DNA from: Ruminococcaceae bacterium UBA7217
GTDB lineage: Bacteria; Bacillota; Clostridia; Oscillospirales; Acutalibacteraceae
Assembly: GCA_002490425.1 (NCBI GenBank)
Contig: DKTZ01000053.1
Coordinates: forward strand, 11,536-63,582
Reading direction: 5' to 3'
Length of the DNA: 52,047 nt
The notes beneath the pieces were generated by a model, which made no database searches, was not told where the DNA came from, and saw only the letters and a list, made by a program, of their open reading frames with translations. Both the position numbers and the translations under genes were made by a program. Of this stretch, positions 1-8,678 are shown piece after piece (within the stretch, counting starts at the first letter, position 1; each line of letters begins with the position of its first letter).

Positions 1-41
1 AATTAAAACAGCATAAAATTCTTCTATACAAAGATTATATA

Positions 42-69
42 TTGAAATTTCCATAAAATGTGGTAATAT
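42..69 (+). promoter_or_regulatory. possible sigma-A promoter of trkA
   Basis: TTGAAA at 42-47 and TAATAT at 64-69 are separated by 16 bases. A better -10 box, TATAAT at 70-75, has no -35 at a normal distance. The sequence starts only 105 bases before trkA, so a further upstream promoter cannot be excluded. Confidence 0.35.
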
Positions 70-105
70 TATAATGTTTAAGTTTTTTCATAGGAGATTC
101 TGAAA

Positions 106-1461
106 ATGAATATTATTATTGCAGGCGGCGGTAAGGTAGGCGAAACGCTTATTGAACAGCTTTCGGGCGAAAATCATGATGTTGTCGTGATTGACAAAAA
201 CGCAAAGCTTATAGAACGCCTGGTAAATTCTTACGATATTTTAGGAATCTGCGGCAATGCGGCAAGCTATGATGTTCAAATGGAGGCAGGTGTTGATTCC
301 GCTGACGTTTTCATAGCGTTAACGCAAACCGACGAGCTGAATATTCTCTCGTGCCTTGTTGCAAAAAAAGCCGGCGTTAAGCACACAATTGCAAGAGTAC
401 GCAACCCTGAGTACAGCAAGCAGTTCGGTTTTTTCAAAAATGAGCTTGGGCTTAGTATGACGGTAAATCCCGAATATGCTGCGGCACGAGAAATTGCCAA
501 GGTGCTTCACTTTCCCTCTGCCATAAATATGGAATCCTTTGCAAAGGGCGCCGTTGACCTTGCCGAAATAAAATTAAAACAGGATAATCCGCTTTGCGAC
601 ACGGCTCTTTCCGAAATTCAAAGAAAATTCAATGTCAATGTTCTTGTATGCGCCGTTCAAAGGAATTCCGATGTGTTCATTCCCAACGGAAATTCCGTAT
701 TAAAGGCGGGCGACAGACTTTATATCACCGCTTCCCGCAAAGAGCTTATTAAATTTATGAAAAAGCTGGGAATTTACCGCCACAAAACAAAAAATATTAT
801 GATTATCGGCGGCGGAAAAGTTGGCTACTACCTTGCAAAACAGCTTTCCGAAAACGGCGGCCACAATGTCAAAATCATTGAAAACAATTTGTCCCGCTGT
901 GAATTTCTCTCAGAGGCTCTGCCCGATGTCAGGATTATCAACGGCGACGGAACAGACCGTGACACTCTTTTCGAGCAGGGAATTGAATCTCTTGACGCAT
1001 TTGTAGCTCTTACCACTATTGATGAGGAAAATATTATTTCTTCTATGTATGCTTCGTCCTTGGGAATTACAAAAACCGTCGCAAAAATCAACCGAGTTTC
1101 CTCAAAGGTTCTTGAAAGCATCGGTATGGACTCTGCATTCTCTTCGAAAAACATTGCTGCGGACAGAATAGTCGGCTATATAAGGGCTATCGGTAACTCA
1201 GGCGAATCAAGCGTTCAAACTCTTTACAAGCTTGTTGACGGCAAGGTTGAGGCGCTTGAATTTTTCATCACGTCGGATTTCGGCAAAACGGGCATACCTC
1301 TTAAAGATTTAAAAACGCAGAAAAATACTCTTATTGCAAGCATTATCCGCAATGGACGTGTTATCTTCCCGAGAGGTGACGACACAATTCAAACAGGCGA
1401 CAGCGTTATAATTGTTTCAAAGAGCAAACAGTTCAGAAGTATTAACGAAATTTTCAAATAA
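106..1461 (+). CDS. trkA: Trk potassium uptake system NAD-binding protein TrkA
   Basis: This is the cytosolic gating subunit of the Trk/Ktr potassium channel-like transporter and would bind nucleotides at the inner face of the TrkH pore protein. At 451 residues it has the full double RCK arrangement. A Rossmann motif GGGKVG lies near residues 7-12, followed by a first RCK_C region, and a second GGGKVG motif lies near residue 234 with a second RCK_C region at the C-terminus (about 370-451). The AGGAGA ribosome binding site sits 8-9 bases before the ATG. The trkH gene follows 14 bases downstream, as expected for a trkAH operon. Identity is secure from the duplicated motif pattern and the neighbour. 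Specificity for potassium is inferred from the family. Confidence 0.95.
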   Translation: MNIIIAGGGKVGETLIEQLSGENHDVVVIDKNAKLIERLVNSYDILGICGNAASYDVQMEAGVDSADVFIALTQTDELNILSCLVAKKAGVKHTIARVRNPEYSKQFGFFKNELGLSMTVNPEYAAAREIAKVLHFPSAINMESFAKGAVDLAEIKLKQDNPLCDTALSEIQRKFNVNVLVCAVQRNSDVFIPNGNSVLKAGDRLYITASRKELIKFMKKLGIYRHKTKNIMIIGGGKVGYYLAKQLSENGGHNVKIIENNLSRCEFLSEALPDVRIINGDGTDRDTLFEQGIESLDAFVALTTIDEENIISSMYASSLGITKTVAKINRVSSKVLESIGMDSAFSSKNIAADRIVGYIRAIGNSGESSVQTLYKLVDGKVEALEFFITSDFGKTGIPLKDLKTQKNTLIASIIRNGRVIFPRGDDTIQTGDSVIIVSKSKQFRSINEIFK

Positions 1462-1475
1462 ACGAAGGAAAGAAA

Positions 1476-2928
1476 ATGAATTACAGAATGATAACTTCAA
1501 CCGTAGGCAAGCTGCTTATGATTGAAGCACTGCTTATGACCTTGCCCCTCTTTGTAGCATTTTACTATGACGAAGGTCTTAAGGTTGCAGGCATTTATGC
1601 GGCGGTTATGGCGTTGCTCATTGCCGCAGGCGCAATTTTAACATTTTTCAAGCCTGAGCACAAAAGAATATTTGCCAAAGAAGGCTTTGTTATTGTTTCG
1701 CTTTCATGGGTTCTTGTTGCGTTTTTCGGTGCGCTTCCGTTTTATTTCAGCGGCGAGATTCCGTACTTTACGGACGCATTTTTTGAAACTGTTTCAGGTC
1801 TTACAACAACAGGAGCAAGTATTTTAACCGATATTGAAGCGTTGCCTAAAAGCCTTCTTTTCTGGCGAAGCTTTACTCACTGGATAGGCGGAATGGGCGT
1901 TATTGTTTTTGTTCTTGCCGTTTTACCTCAAAAGGACACCCGTTCAATGCACATTATGCGTGCGGAGGTTCCCGGTCCGATAGTCGGCAAGCTGCTTTCA
2001 AAAACAGCGGCTACCGCAAGAATACTTTATCTGCTTTATACGGCATTTACACTTCTTGAAGCGTTTATTCTGTATCTCGGCAGAGTTCCGCTGTTTGACA
2101 GCATTACTCTTGCATTCTCAACGGCAGGCACAGGCGGATTTGCCATTAAAAATGCCAGTGTTGCGGCTTACGACAGCCTTTATGTTGAAATAGTGCTCTC
2201 ACTGTTTATGATAATCTTCGGAATAAACTTTAACCTTTTTTACCTTATTCTTGTACGTCAGGTTAAGCGTGTGCTTAAAAGCGAAGAGCTTTGGGTTTAC
2301 CTTTCAATAATCGCTGTGAGCACTGTTTCAATCGCATTTAATATTCTGCCGTCGGTTAACACCTTCGGCGCTGCGCTCAGAGATGCGGGATTTACGGTTT
2401 CGTCCATAATATCCACTACGGGCTTTGTCACTGCGGATTTCAATACCTGGCCGACATTTTTCAAAATGCATTCTTGTGGCGCTGATGCTTGTAGGCAGTA
2501 TGGCGGGTTCAACGGGCGGCGGACTTAAAATTGCAAGAATTGTTATTCTGTTTAAATCGGGATTCCGTGAAATTCGCCGTGCAATTCATCCCGGAACTGT
2601 TAAGTGCATTAAGCTTGACGGCGCTGTAGTTGACAAGGAAACAGTCTCAACCGTTAATTCCTATTTTATTCTTTATATGGTCATTGTTGCGGTATCGACA
2701 ATTCTCGTTTCTTTTAACAATCTTGACTTTACAAGCACAGTTTCTTCGGTAATTACCTGCATTAACAACGTAGGTCCCGGGCTTGGCGCCGTAGGTCCGA
2801 CAAGTAATTTTTCCGCTCTTTCAGCTTTTTCAAAAATTGTTTTATCCGCTGATATGCTTATCGGCAGACTTGAGATTTTCCCGATGATTATTCTGTTCTC
2901 ACCTGCCGCTTGGAAAAAGAATTCTTAA
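1476..2928 (+). pseudogene. trkH: Trk potassium uptake pore protein TrkH, interrupted by a one-base frameshift
   Basis: Two overlapping reading frames together encode one TrkH, the membrane pore subunit of the Trk system. The first frame runs from 1476 to a stop at 2528 and is on-family up to about residue 327 (STTGFVTADFNTWPTF). The second frame resumes at KCILVALMLVGSMAGSTGGG and ends at 2928 with the usual MLIGRLEIFPM tail. Removing one T from the run of five at 2457-2461 restores one frame of 483 residues, a normal length. All four pore-loop regions are then present (around TTTGAS, STAGTGGF, STTGFV and NNVGPGLG). The break may be a real mutation, a slippage site or a sequencing error in a homopolymer. 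The gene lies between trkA and alr. If real, the pore is truncated and the transporter probably inactive. Confidence 0.85.
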
Positions 2929-2939
2929 GGTGATAAATT

Positions 2940-4097
2940 ATGATTCCTAAAAGAATATATGCAAAAATAAATCTTGACAACATTGCCAAAAATATCGGTA
3001 TTGTGCGTGAAAAGGTCGGCGAGGGTACTCGCCTTATGGGCATTGTAAAGGCGGATGCCTACGGTCACGGCGCTCACGAAGTTTCAAAGCTGCTTTATGA
3101 AATCGGTGTTCACGATTTAGGTGTTGCAACCGCAGATGAGGCTATTGATTTGCGCAAAAACGGAATAAACAGCCGAATTTTAATTCTCGGTCACATTTTT
3201 CCCGAAGATTTTTCTTCCGCTCTTGAAAATAACATTGATTTAACAGTATTTGACGTACCGTCAGCCGAAAAGCTATCGGACGCGGCAGTTAAAATCGGTA
3301 AAAAAGCAGGCGTTTACATAAAAATTGATGTCGGAATGGGCAGACTCGGCTTTCAAACTGACGAAAACGGCGAAGCGCAGATTAAAAAGCTGTTTGCTTT
3401 ATCGGGTCTCAATATTCTCGGAGCCTTTGCTCATTTTCCGTGTGCGGACTCATTAGACAAAACTGCAACCGAAAAGCAAAGGCAAAAGTTCTTTGAATTT
3501 ACCGATAAAATAATCAGCGACGGATTCCCTCTTCCGTGCAGACACATTTACAACAGCGCCGCCGCAATTTCGCTTAGCGGCGAGCACGGCGATTTAGTAC
3601 GGTGCGGAATTGTGACCTACGGTCTTTACCCGTCAGATGAATTAAAAGACATATGCACGCTTTACCCTGCAATGGAAATCAAAAGCAGTATTTCGTTCGT
3701 AAAAGATGTTCCGAGCGGCTTTACTGTCAGCTACGGCTCAACATACATTACCGACAAGCCGACAAAAATTGCGACTGTTACGGCAGGCTACTGCGACGGA
3801 TACCCAAGATATTTGTCGAATAAGGGCGAGGTTATTGTGCACGGTATGCGCTGCCCGATAATCGGCAGAGTGTGTATGGACCAGTTTATGATTGACGTTA
3901 CCGCTGTACCTGATGTAAAAAGCGGCGACGAAGTAACGCTTGTGGGCACAGACGGAGAAGAAACAATCAGTATTGAGGACATTTCAGACCCCGAGGCAAG
4001 GTTTAACTATGAAACCGTCTGCCTTATAAACAAACGTGTTCCGAGAGTTTACGTAAAAGGCGGAGAAATAATAAAAATCGAAAACTGTTACGAATAA
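2940..4097 (+). CDS. alr: alanine racemase
   Basis: This PLP enzyme interconverts L- and D-alanine to supply D-Ala for peptidoglycan. The PLP-binding lysine is K37 in the motif VKADAYGHG. The second catalytic base is the tyrosine of VSYGSTY near residue 264. The C-terminal family motif CMDQFMIDV is intact. The length of 385 is typical. The ATG has AAGGTG 7 bases upstream and starts 11 bases after trkH, so it is likely the last gene of the trkA-trkH-alr unit, which ends at a strong terminator. No membrane domain is present, so it is not a VanT-type serine racemase. Confidence 0.95.
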   Translation: MIPKRIYAKINLDNIAKNIGIVREKVGEGTRLMGIVKADAYGHGAHEVSKLLYEIGVHDLGVATADEAIDLRKNGINSRILILGHIFPEDFSSALENNIDLTVFDVPSAEKLSDAAVKIGKKAGVYIKIDVGMGRLGFQTDENGEAQIKKLFALSGLNILGAFAHFPCADSLDKTATEKQRQKFFEFTDKIISDGFPLPCRHIYNSAAAISLSGEHGDLVRCGIVTYGLYPSDELKDICTLYPAMEIKSSISFVKDVPSGFTVSYGSTYITDKPTKIATVTAGYCDGYPRYLSNKGEVIVHGMRCPIIGRVCMDQFMIDVTAVPDVKSGDEVTLVGTDGEETISIEDISDPEARFNYETVCLINKRVPRVYVKGGEIIKIENCYE

Positions 4098-4110
4098 ATT
4101 TAATTTATAA

Positions 4111-4145
4111 AAAAATGGGGACGATGCGCAATCGTCCCCATTTTT
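4111..4145. terminator. bidirectional intrinsic terminator between alr and the convergent gene
   Basis: A perfect 10-bp stem (TGGGGACGAT at 4116-4125 with ATCGTCCCCA at 4131-4140) and a 5-base loop are flanked by five A on the left and five T on the right. It can therefore end transcripts from both sides. Its stem resembles one subtype of the dispersed GGGACGATG hairpin repeats found elsewhere in the window (for example 35432-35453). Confidence 0.9.
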
Positions 4146-4160
4146 ATGTATTCGGTTAAA

Positions 4161-4664
4161 TCACATATGAAAAATGCCGTAAGTCAGTCCCGACATAATA
4201 AATCCTGCAATAAGCACGCCGAGGGCAATTATCGGCAGTGATTTTTGAAGCCGTATGTCAAGAAGAGCCGCCATTAAAGCTCCTGTCCAGCCGCCCGTTC
4301 CGGGCAAAGGGATTGCAACGAACAGCAAAAGACCCCATGCCTCGTATTTTAATACCTTTTCTTTGTTTTTTTCGGTCTTTTTTTCAAGCTTATCAATAAT
4401 TTTCCCGAAAAATTTAAACCGCCTTAAAAACTCGAATATCTTTCTTATAAAAAGAATGATAAACGGAATAGGTAACATATTACCTAAATAACAGATAATA
4501 AATGCTTTTAGAAACGGCATCTCCAAAAGCCTCGCCGCAATCATTCCGCCCCTTATTTCTAAAACAGGCATAACGGAAATCAAAAACGCCGTCAGTTCAG
4601 CAGGCATTTTATCCGTAAAAAATTCAAGTATTGTTTCTACAATTTGTTCAAGCATTTGTGACAC
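4161..4664 (-). CDS. small multidrug export family membrane protein (COG2426 type)
   Basis: The 167-residue product is highly hydrophobic with about four membrane segments and resembles the Sm_multidrug_ex family (PF06695), whose members are named for export but whose substrate is generally unproven. Family-like features are ELTAFLISVMPVLEIRGG near the N-terminus and PLPGTGGWTGALMAALL near residue 118. The gene starts 17 bases inside the 3' end of the Nudix gene, which suggests translational coupling. It ends just before the bidirectional terminator shared with alr. The family call is fairly secure; transport of any drug is not shown by the sequence. Confidence 0.8.
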   Translation of the reverse strand: MSQMLEQIVETILEFFTDKMPAELTAFLISVMPVLEIRGGMIAARLLEMPFLKAFIICYLGNMLPIPFIILFIRKIFEFLRRFKFFGKIIDKLEKKTEKNKEKVLKYEAWGLLLFVAIPLPGTGGWTGALMAALLDIRLQKSLPIIALGVLIAGFIMSGLTYGIFHM

Positions 4665-5388
4665 CTGCTTTTTGGAGATACTCGTTAGCTTTTATGAGAA
4701 TTTGCCTGTCATTCGGAAACTTTAATGTGTCCATAGCCTTTTCGTAGCCGAGCCATAAATACTCTTCAATTTCCTCCTGCTGAATAACCGTATGTGTATC
4801 ACTTGTAGTTGCAAGGAAAATTATAACCTTTTTTTCAATCTTATTTTGAATTGAATATTCGGACTTAAATCTAAAGCCTGGCAGGAAGCTTGCTCTTATT
4901 CCCGTCTCTTCAAATATTTCTCTGTAAGCAGTAGCGTGCTCGTCCTCACCGCGCTCCATATGCCCTTTCGGAAAGCCCCAATTAAGACTTCGCTTGTTTT
5001 TGATTAACAAAAACCTAACCTCACCGTTTATTATTCGGTAAACAACCGCACCGCAAGAGGTTTCGTAAAGACAGCTTAATTCATAAGTGCCGTCTTTTTC
5101 GGCATAGGCTATCGCATTTTCAATATCGTGAACAATATACCTTTTGCTTTTCGGCGCAACAACGAGAATTATTCCGCCCATATTTTTTCTTTTTATAACC
5201 GCTATCACTCTGCCCTCAAACAGTCTTACCCTATGGTTAACGCCCATAATATATGCGCCCTTGACCGGTGTTCTCGGATCTAACCCGCTTTCAACCTTAC
5301 CGAAATTCAGTTCGTTTCTGATTCCGTTCTCTGCGTCAAAGGAGTGCATAGGCTTCGTGACACGTACTGTTACATATCTGCCCAGCAT
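4648..5388 (-). CDS. Nudix hydrolase with an N-terminal inorganic-pyrophosphatase-like domain
   Basis: The C-terminal half is a Nudix hydrolase. A perfect Nudix box (G-x5-E-x7-REUxEExGU) runs from about residue 141 to 163, beginning GHMERGEDE and ending REIFEETGI. The first 100 residues do not belong to Nudix. They resemble the small inorganic pyrophosphatase-like proteins of Clostridia, with an AYIMGVNHRVRLFEGRVIAV segment comparable to the PPase core AYILGV..PV..F.GRVIAI. The acidic metal-binding residues of an active PPase are not obvious, so this part may be a non-catalytic fold. The substrate is unknown; nucleotide pyrophosphates are the usual Nudix targets. It is followed by an overlapping membrane protein gene. 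Confidence 0.8.
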   Translation of the reverse strand: MLGRYVTVRVTKPMHSFDAENGIRNELNFGKVESGLDPRTPVKGAYIMGVNHRVRLFEGRVIAVIKRKNMGGIILVVAPKSKRYIVHDIENAIAYAEKDGTYELSCLYETSCGAVVYRIINGEVRFLLIKNKRSLNWGFPKGHMERGEDEHATAYREIFEETGIRASFLPGFRFKSEYSIQNKIEKKVIIFLATTSDTHTVIQQEEIEEYLWLGYEKAMDTLKFPNDRQILIKANEYLQKAGVTNA

Positions 5389-5418
5389 AATTCAAACTCC
5401 TAAACTAAAACTGAACAT

Positions 5419-5447
5419 ATTATACATATTTTATCACTCTCTTTCAA
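5419..5447 (-). promoter_or_regulatory. sigma-A promoter of the Nudix / export-protein operon
   Basis: Read on the minus strand, TTGAAA (5447-5442) and TATAAT (5424-5419) are separated by exactly 17 bases, about 30 bases before the ATG at 5388. Confidence 0.8.
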
Positions 5448-5507
5448 GGGGTGACGGAAATAAATATATATTTTTTTGCAGAACAAGCATTTTTTATAAA
5501 AAATATA

Positions 5508-5536
5508 TTGTTATTTTACACACGTTGTTGTAAAAT
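5508..5536 (+). promoter_or_regulatory. sigma-A promoter of the LCP gene
   Basis: TTGTTA at 5508-5513 and TAAAAT at 5531-5536 are separated by 17 bases. The ribosome binding site at 5558-5570 follows at normal leader length. Confidence 0.7.
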
Positions 5537-5572
5537 ATTGATGTATATGTTTTTTGTAAAGGATGAAGGATT

Positions 5573-6820
5573 TTGGCAAATAACAGGAATGACGATTTTG
5601 AGGATATTTATTCAAATACTCCCTCAAAACGTAAATTTGAAGTTAATATTAAAGACGACGATTTTCAGGATATTTCTTCCTTTTCCGACAGCTACGGCGT
5701 GAAGCCTACGGTGAAATACAACAGCTCCGCTGACAACAGGCGCAGGCAGGAATACTCCTTTGAAGACCCTGACGAGGTCTACGGAAATATGATTCCCGAA
5801 GACCCGAAGCGTCCAAAAAAAGAAAAGAAAAAACGCCACCCCATTCTTGCAGTGATTTCGGTTTTATTGGTTATTGTTATTGCCGTAACGGGCAGCGTCG
5901 GATATTATGCATATTCGACTGTTAAAGACTTAATTGAAAGCATAACCGTTGACGAACCGTTAAAGGAAAACGAATATATTAAAAGCTCTGAGCTTTATAA
6001 GGACAGTGAGCAGATAAACATTTTGCTTGTCGGCACTGACGCAAGAGAAAAAGACGTAAGCTCACGCTCCGACACGATGATGCTTTTAACTCTTGACTAT
6101 AAAAACAGCCAAATTAAGCTTACATCATTTCTTCGTGACTCATACGTTCAAATCGCCCGTGAAGGTCTTCGCAAAGAAAAGCTGAATGCGGCTTTTTACC
6201 GCGGCGGCATTCAAATGCTTGTTGACACACTTGAGCTTAATTTTAAGGTCGACATTCCATATTATGCTATTGTCGATTTTGAAATATTTGAAAAGGTTGT
6301 CGACGCAGTCGGCGGAGTTGACGTTGAAGTTACAGCAAATGAGGCCAAATACATAAATTCCTTAATAAAAACTTCTGAAAATACAAAAAAGGACTTTTCC
6401 GAAGAGATTTCAGAGGGAGCAAATCATTTCACAGGCGCCCAAGCGCTTTGGTATTCAAGAATACGTTATCTTGACTCAGACTTTATGAGAACTCAGCGTC
6501 AAAGAAAGGTTATAAAGGCCATTATAGACAAAGCGTCAACACAAAGTCCAAAAGAGCTTCTTTACTTAGCCGAAGGAGTTTTACCTTTAATCCGCACAAA
6601 TATTCCGTCTGACGATATATTGGATTTTGGCATTAACGCACTGCGCGAAAAAGCTTACTCCTTCCCCGTTGTTCAGCATTCAATTCCTGCTGACGGTACT
6701 TGGTCAAATAAAACAATTTCGGGCGTAGGCGCAAGCCTTGTGCTTGACTTCCCGCAAAATATTGATTTACTTCATTCATTTTTAAAAGAGCGTCAACCCA
6801 CTGACGAAGATACAAAATAA
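5573..6820 (+). CDS. LCP family (LytR-CpsA-Psr) cell-wall polymer ligase
   Basis: LCP proteins transfer anionic polymers such as teichoic acids or capsule from lipid carriers onto peptidoglycan outside the membrane. The start is TTG at 5573, placed by two A/G-rich binding sites (AAAGGA at 5558, GAAGGA at 5565). An acidic, disordered N-terminal tail of about 85 residues comes first, with a loosely repeated NDDFEDI / KDDDFQDI motif. One membrane helix follows (about 88-112), then the LCP domain (about 145-300) with NILLVGTDAR, RSDTMMLLTL and the conserved SFLRDSYV region. Arginine and aspartate residues expected to bind the polyprenyl pyrophosphate are present. Length is 415. GH51 begins 18 bases downstream. 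The polymer transferred is unknown. Confidence 0.92.
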   Translation: MANNRNDDFEDIYSNTPSKRKFEVNIKDDDFQDISSFSDSYGVKPTVKYNSSADNRRRQEYSFEDPDEVYGNMIPEDPKRPKKEKKKRHPILAVISVLLVIVIAVTGSVGYYAYSTVKDLIESITVDEPLKENEYIKSSELYKDSEQINILLVGTDAREKDVSSRSDTMMLLTLDYKNSQIKLTSFLRDSYVQIAREGLRKEKLNAAFYRGGIQMLVDTLELNFKVDIPYYAIVDFEIFEKVVDAVGGVDVEVTANEAKYINSLIKTSENTKKDFSEEISEGANHFTGAQALWYSRIRYLDSDFMRTQRQRKVIKAIIDKASTQSPKELLYLAEGVLPLIRTNIPSDDILDFGINALREKAYSFPVVQHSIPADGTWSNKTISGVGASLVLDFPQNIDLLHSFLKERQPTDEDTK

Positions 6821-6838
6821 CACCTCCGGAGGATTATT

Positions 6839-8350
6839 ATGAAAAAGGCAAAAATGACACTTGTGTCAGAATTTAAAGATGCAAAGATTGACGAGAGAAT
6901 TTACGGTTCTTTCATTGAACATCTCGGCAGAGCCGTTTACGGCGGAATTTTTGAGCCGGGCCACCCGTGCGCTGACGAGGACGGCTTCCGCACAGATGTT
7001 ATTGAAGAGATTAAAAAGCTGAATGTTCCCATAGTTCGTTACCCGGGCGGAAACTTTGTTTCAGGCTACAATTGGGAGGACGGCGTAGGCCCTGTTGAAC
7101 TTAGACCCAAAAAGCTTGAGCTTGCGTGGGGTGTTACAGAGCCGAACCTTTTCGGCACCAATGAGTTTGCTAAATGGTGCAAAAAAGCCGACACGCAGTG
7201 TATGATGGCGGTAAACTTAGGGCTTCGAGGTCCTGACGAGGCAAGAAATCTTGTTGAATACTGCAATCACGGGAAAGGCTCATATTGGAGTGATCTTCGC
7301 CGTTCGCACGGCTATGAAGCTCCTCATAACATTAAAACCTGGTGTTTAGGCAATGAAATGGACGGTCCGTGGCAAATCGGTCACAAAACAGCCGTTGAAT
7401 ACGGAAGAACCGCTCTTGAGGCGTCAAAGGTAATGAAGTGGACTGACCCGTCAATTGAAACTATTATGTGCGGAAGTTCAAATATGGGAATGAGTACCTT
7501 CGGCGAATGGGAGGCTACTACTCTTGATATTGCTTACGATTCAGTAGACTATGTTTCCTTACATATTTACTTCGACAACAGACCGAACGACACTGCATCA
7601 TTCCTTGCAAAGTCAATGGTAATGGACGATTTTATTAAAACCGTTGTCTGCATTTGCGATTATATTAAGGGCAAAAAGCACTCAAAGAAGCAGATTAACC
7701 TTTCCTTTGACGAGTGGAATGTTTGGTATCATTCAAACGGCGCTCCCGTTGAAAGATGGTGCACAGCGCCTCATCAGCTTGAGGATATTTACAACTTTGA
7801 GGACGCACTTTTAATTGCACTTCTGCTTATGACTCTTTTAAAGCACGCTGACAGAGTTAAAATTGCCTGCATTGCACAGCTTGTAAACGTTATTGCGCCG
7901 ATTATGACCGAAAACGGCGGCAAGGTTTGGGAGCAGACCATTTTCTATCCGTTTATGCATCTTTCAAACTACGGCAGAGGCTACACCCTTCACGCAGAGG
8001 TTGACAGCCCCAAGCACGACACAAAAGAATTTACCGATGTTCCAGACATTGAGTCGCTTGCCACCCTTTCTGAGGACGGGGAAAATCTTACTGTATTTGC
8101 CGTTAACAGAAGCCTTGATGAGGACGTTATGTTAGATGTTTCTCTCCTCGATTTTGACGGCTTCCGAGTTATTGACGCTATTGAAATGAGCGGTTATGAC
8201 GTAAAGGCAGAAAACGGAGTTACGGGTTGCCCCGTTAAGCCATTCCCGAAAGAAAAGCCCGTTATTGACGGCAAAACTATGAGCGTTCCGCTTAAACCTC
8301 TCTCTTGGAACGTTATTAAGCTGAGGAAAGCCAAACCCGATATGCCGTAA
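6839..8350 (+). CDS. GH51 alpha-L-arabinofuranosidase, intracellular
   Basis: This enzyme would release terminal arabinofuranose from arabinan or arabinoxylan oligosaccharides. There is no signal peptide, so it acts in the cytoplasm on imported oligosaccharides. The acid/base glutamate is in CLGNEMDGPWQ (about residue 173) and the nucleophile in SFDEWNVWYH (about residue 292), both hallmark GH51 motifs. The N-terminal IYGSFIEHLGRAVYGGI and the C-terminal beta-sandwich are present and the length of 503 is typical. A GGAGG binding site is 6 bases upstream of the ATG. It sits 18 bases after the LCP gene with no promoter seen between them. GH127 and a GPH-type symporter lie within the next 9 kb. 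Confidence 0.94.
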   Translation: MKKAKMTLVSEFKDAKIDERIYGSFIEHLGRAVYGGIFEPGHPCADEDGFRTDVIEEIKKLNVPIVRYPGGNFVSGYNWEDGVGPVELRPKKLELAWGVTEPNLFGTNEFAKWCKKADTQCMMAVNLGLRGPDEARNLVEYCNHGKGSYWSDLRRSHGYEAPHNIKTWCLGNEMDGPWQIGHKTAVEYGRTALEASKVMKWTDPSIETIMCGSSNMGMSTFGEWEATTLDIAYDSVDYVSLHIYFDNRPNDTASFLAKSMVMDDFIKTVVCICDYIKGKKHSKKQINLSFDEWNVWYHSNGAPVERWCTAPHQLEDIYNFEDALLIALLLMTLLKHADRVKIACIAQLVNVIAPIMTENGGKVWEQTIFYPFMHLSNYGRGYTLHAEVDSPKHDTKEFTDVPDIESLATLSEDGENLTVFAVNRSLDEDVMLDVSLLDFDGFRVIDAIEMSGYDVKAENGVTGCPVKPFPKEKPVIDGKTMSVPLKPLSWNVIKLRKAKPDMP

Positions 8351-8640
8351 ATACAGCTCTTCGGTGCGTTTTCGTCCTTTCGACCTTGATTTGCGTCAGC
8401 AAATCTGCGTTCTCAAAAACAAAAAGCACACTCGAATATCAAGTATTTAAGGTGCAAGGCAGTTTTAATCGAGCAAATTTTTGTCTGAGTAAGGCACAAA
8501 TTTGCAGTAATACTGCCGTATTTCAAAAATTTTAACGAAGCTCAGGCGGAAATGTGTCGATTAAAACCATATCGGTTTCGGCTCTCCTCAGCTTTGACTT
8601 GCAAAAACAAAATAAATGTAGTAAAATAAATAATAGCTTA
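8351..8640. other. gene-free, stem-rich region; candidate structured RNA or repetitive element
   Basis: No reading frame of interest is present. Several perfect inverted repeats are nested here. GATTTGC/GCAAATC lies at 8388-8394 and 8399-8405. An outer 11-bp pair, GTTTTAATCGA at 8462-8472 and TCGATTAAAAC at 8557-8567, encloses GCAAATTT/AAATTTGC (8473-8480, 8498-8505) and GCAGT/ACTGC (8504-8508, 8512-8516). It may be the 3' UTR of the GH51 gene, an independent RNA, or a genome repeat of which only one copy is in view. No clear U-tract terminator ends it. Confidence 0.5.
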
Positions 8641-8678
8641 ATTTTACATAAACTAAATGCTGTTGAAAGAGTGATTTT

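Noticed and set aside
2940..4097. VanT-type serine racemase associated with vancomycin resistance
   Set aside because: The protein is a soluble alanine racemase of ordinary length with no membrane domain and no van neighbours.
5451..5702. An 83-codon frame overlapping the LCP start
   Set aside because: It covers the LCP promoter and N-terminus, has no binding site and the LCP frame with its TTG start explains the region.
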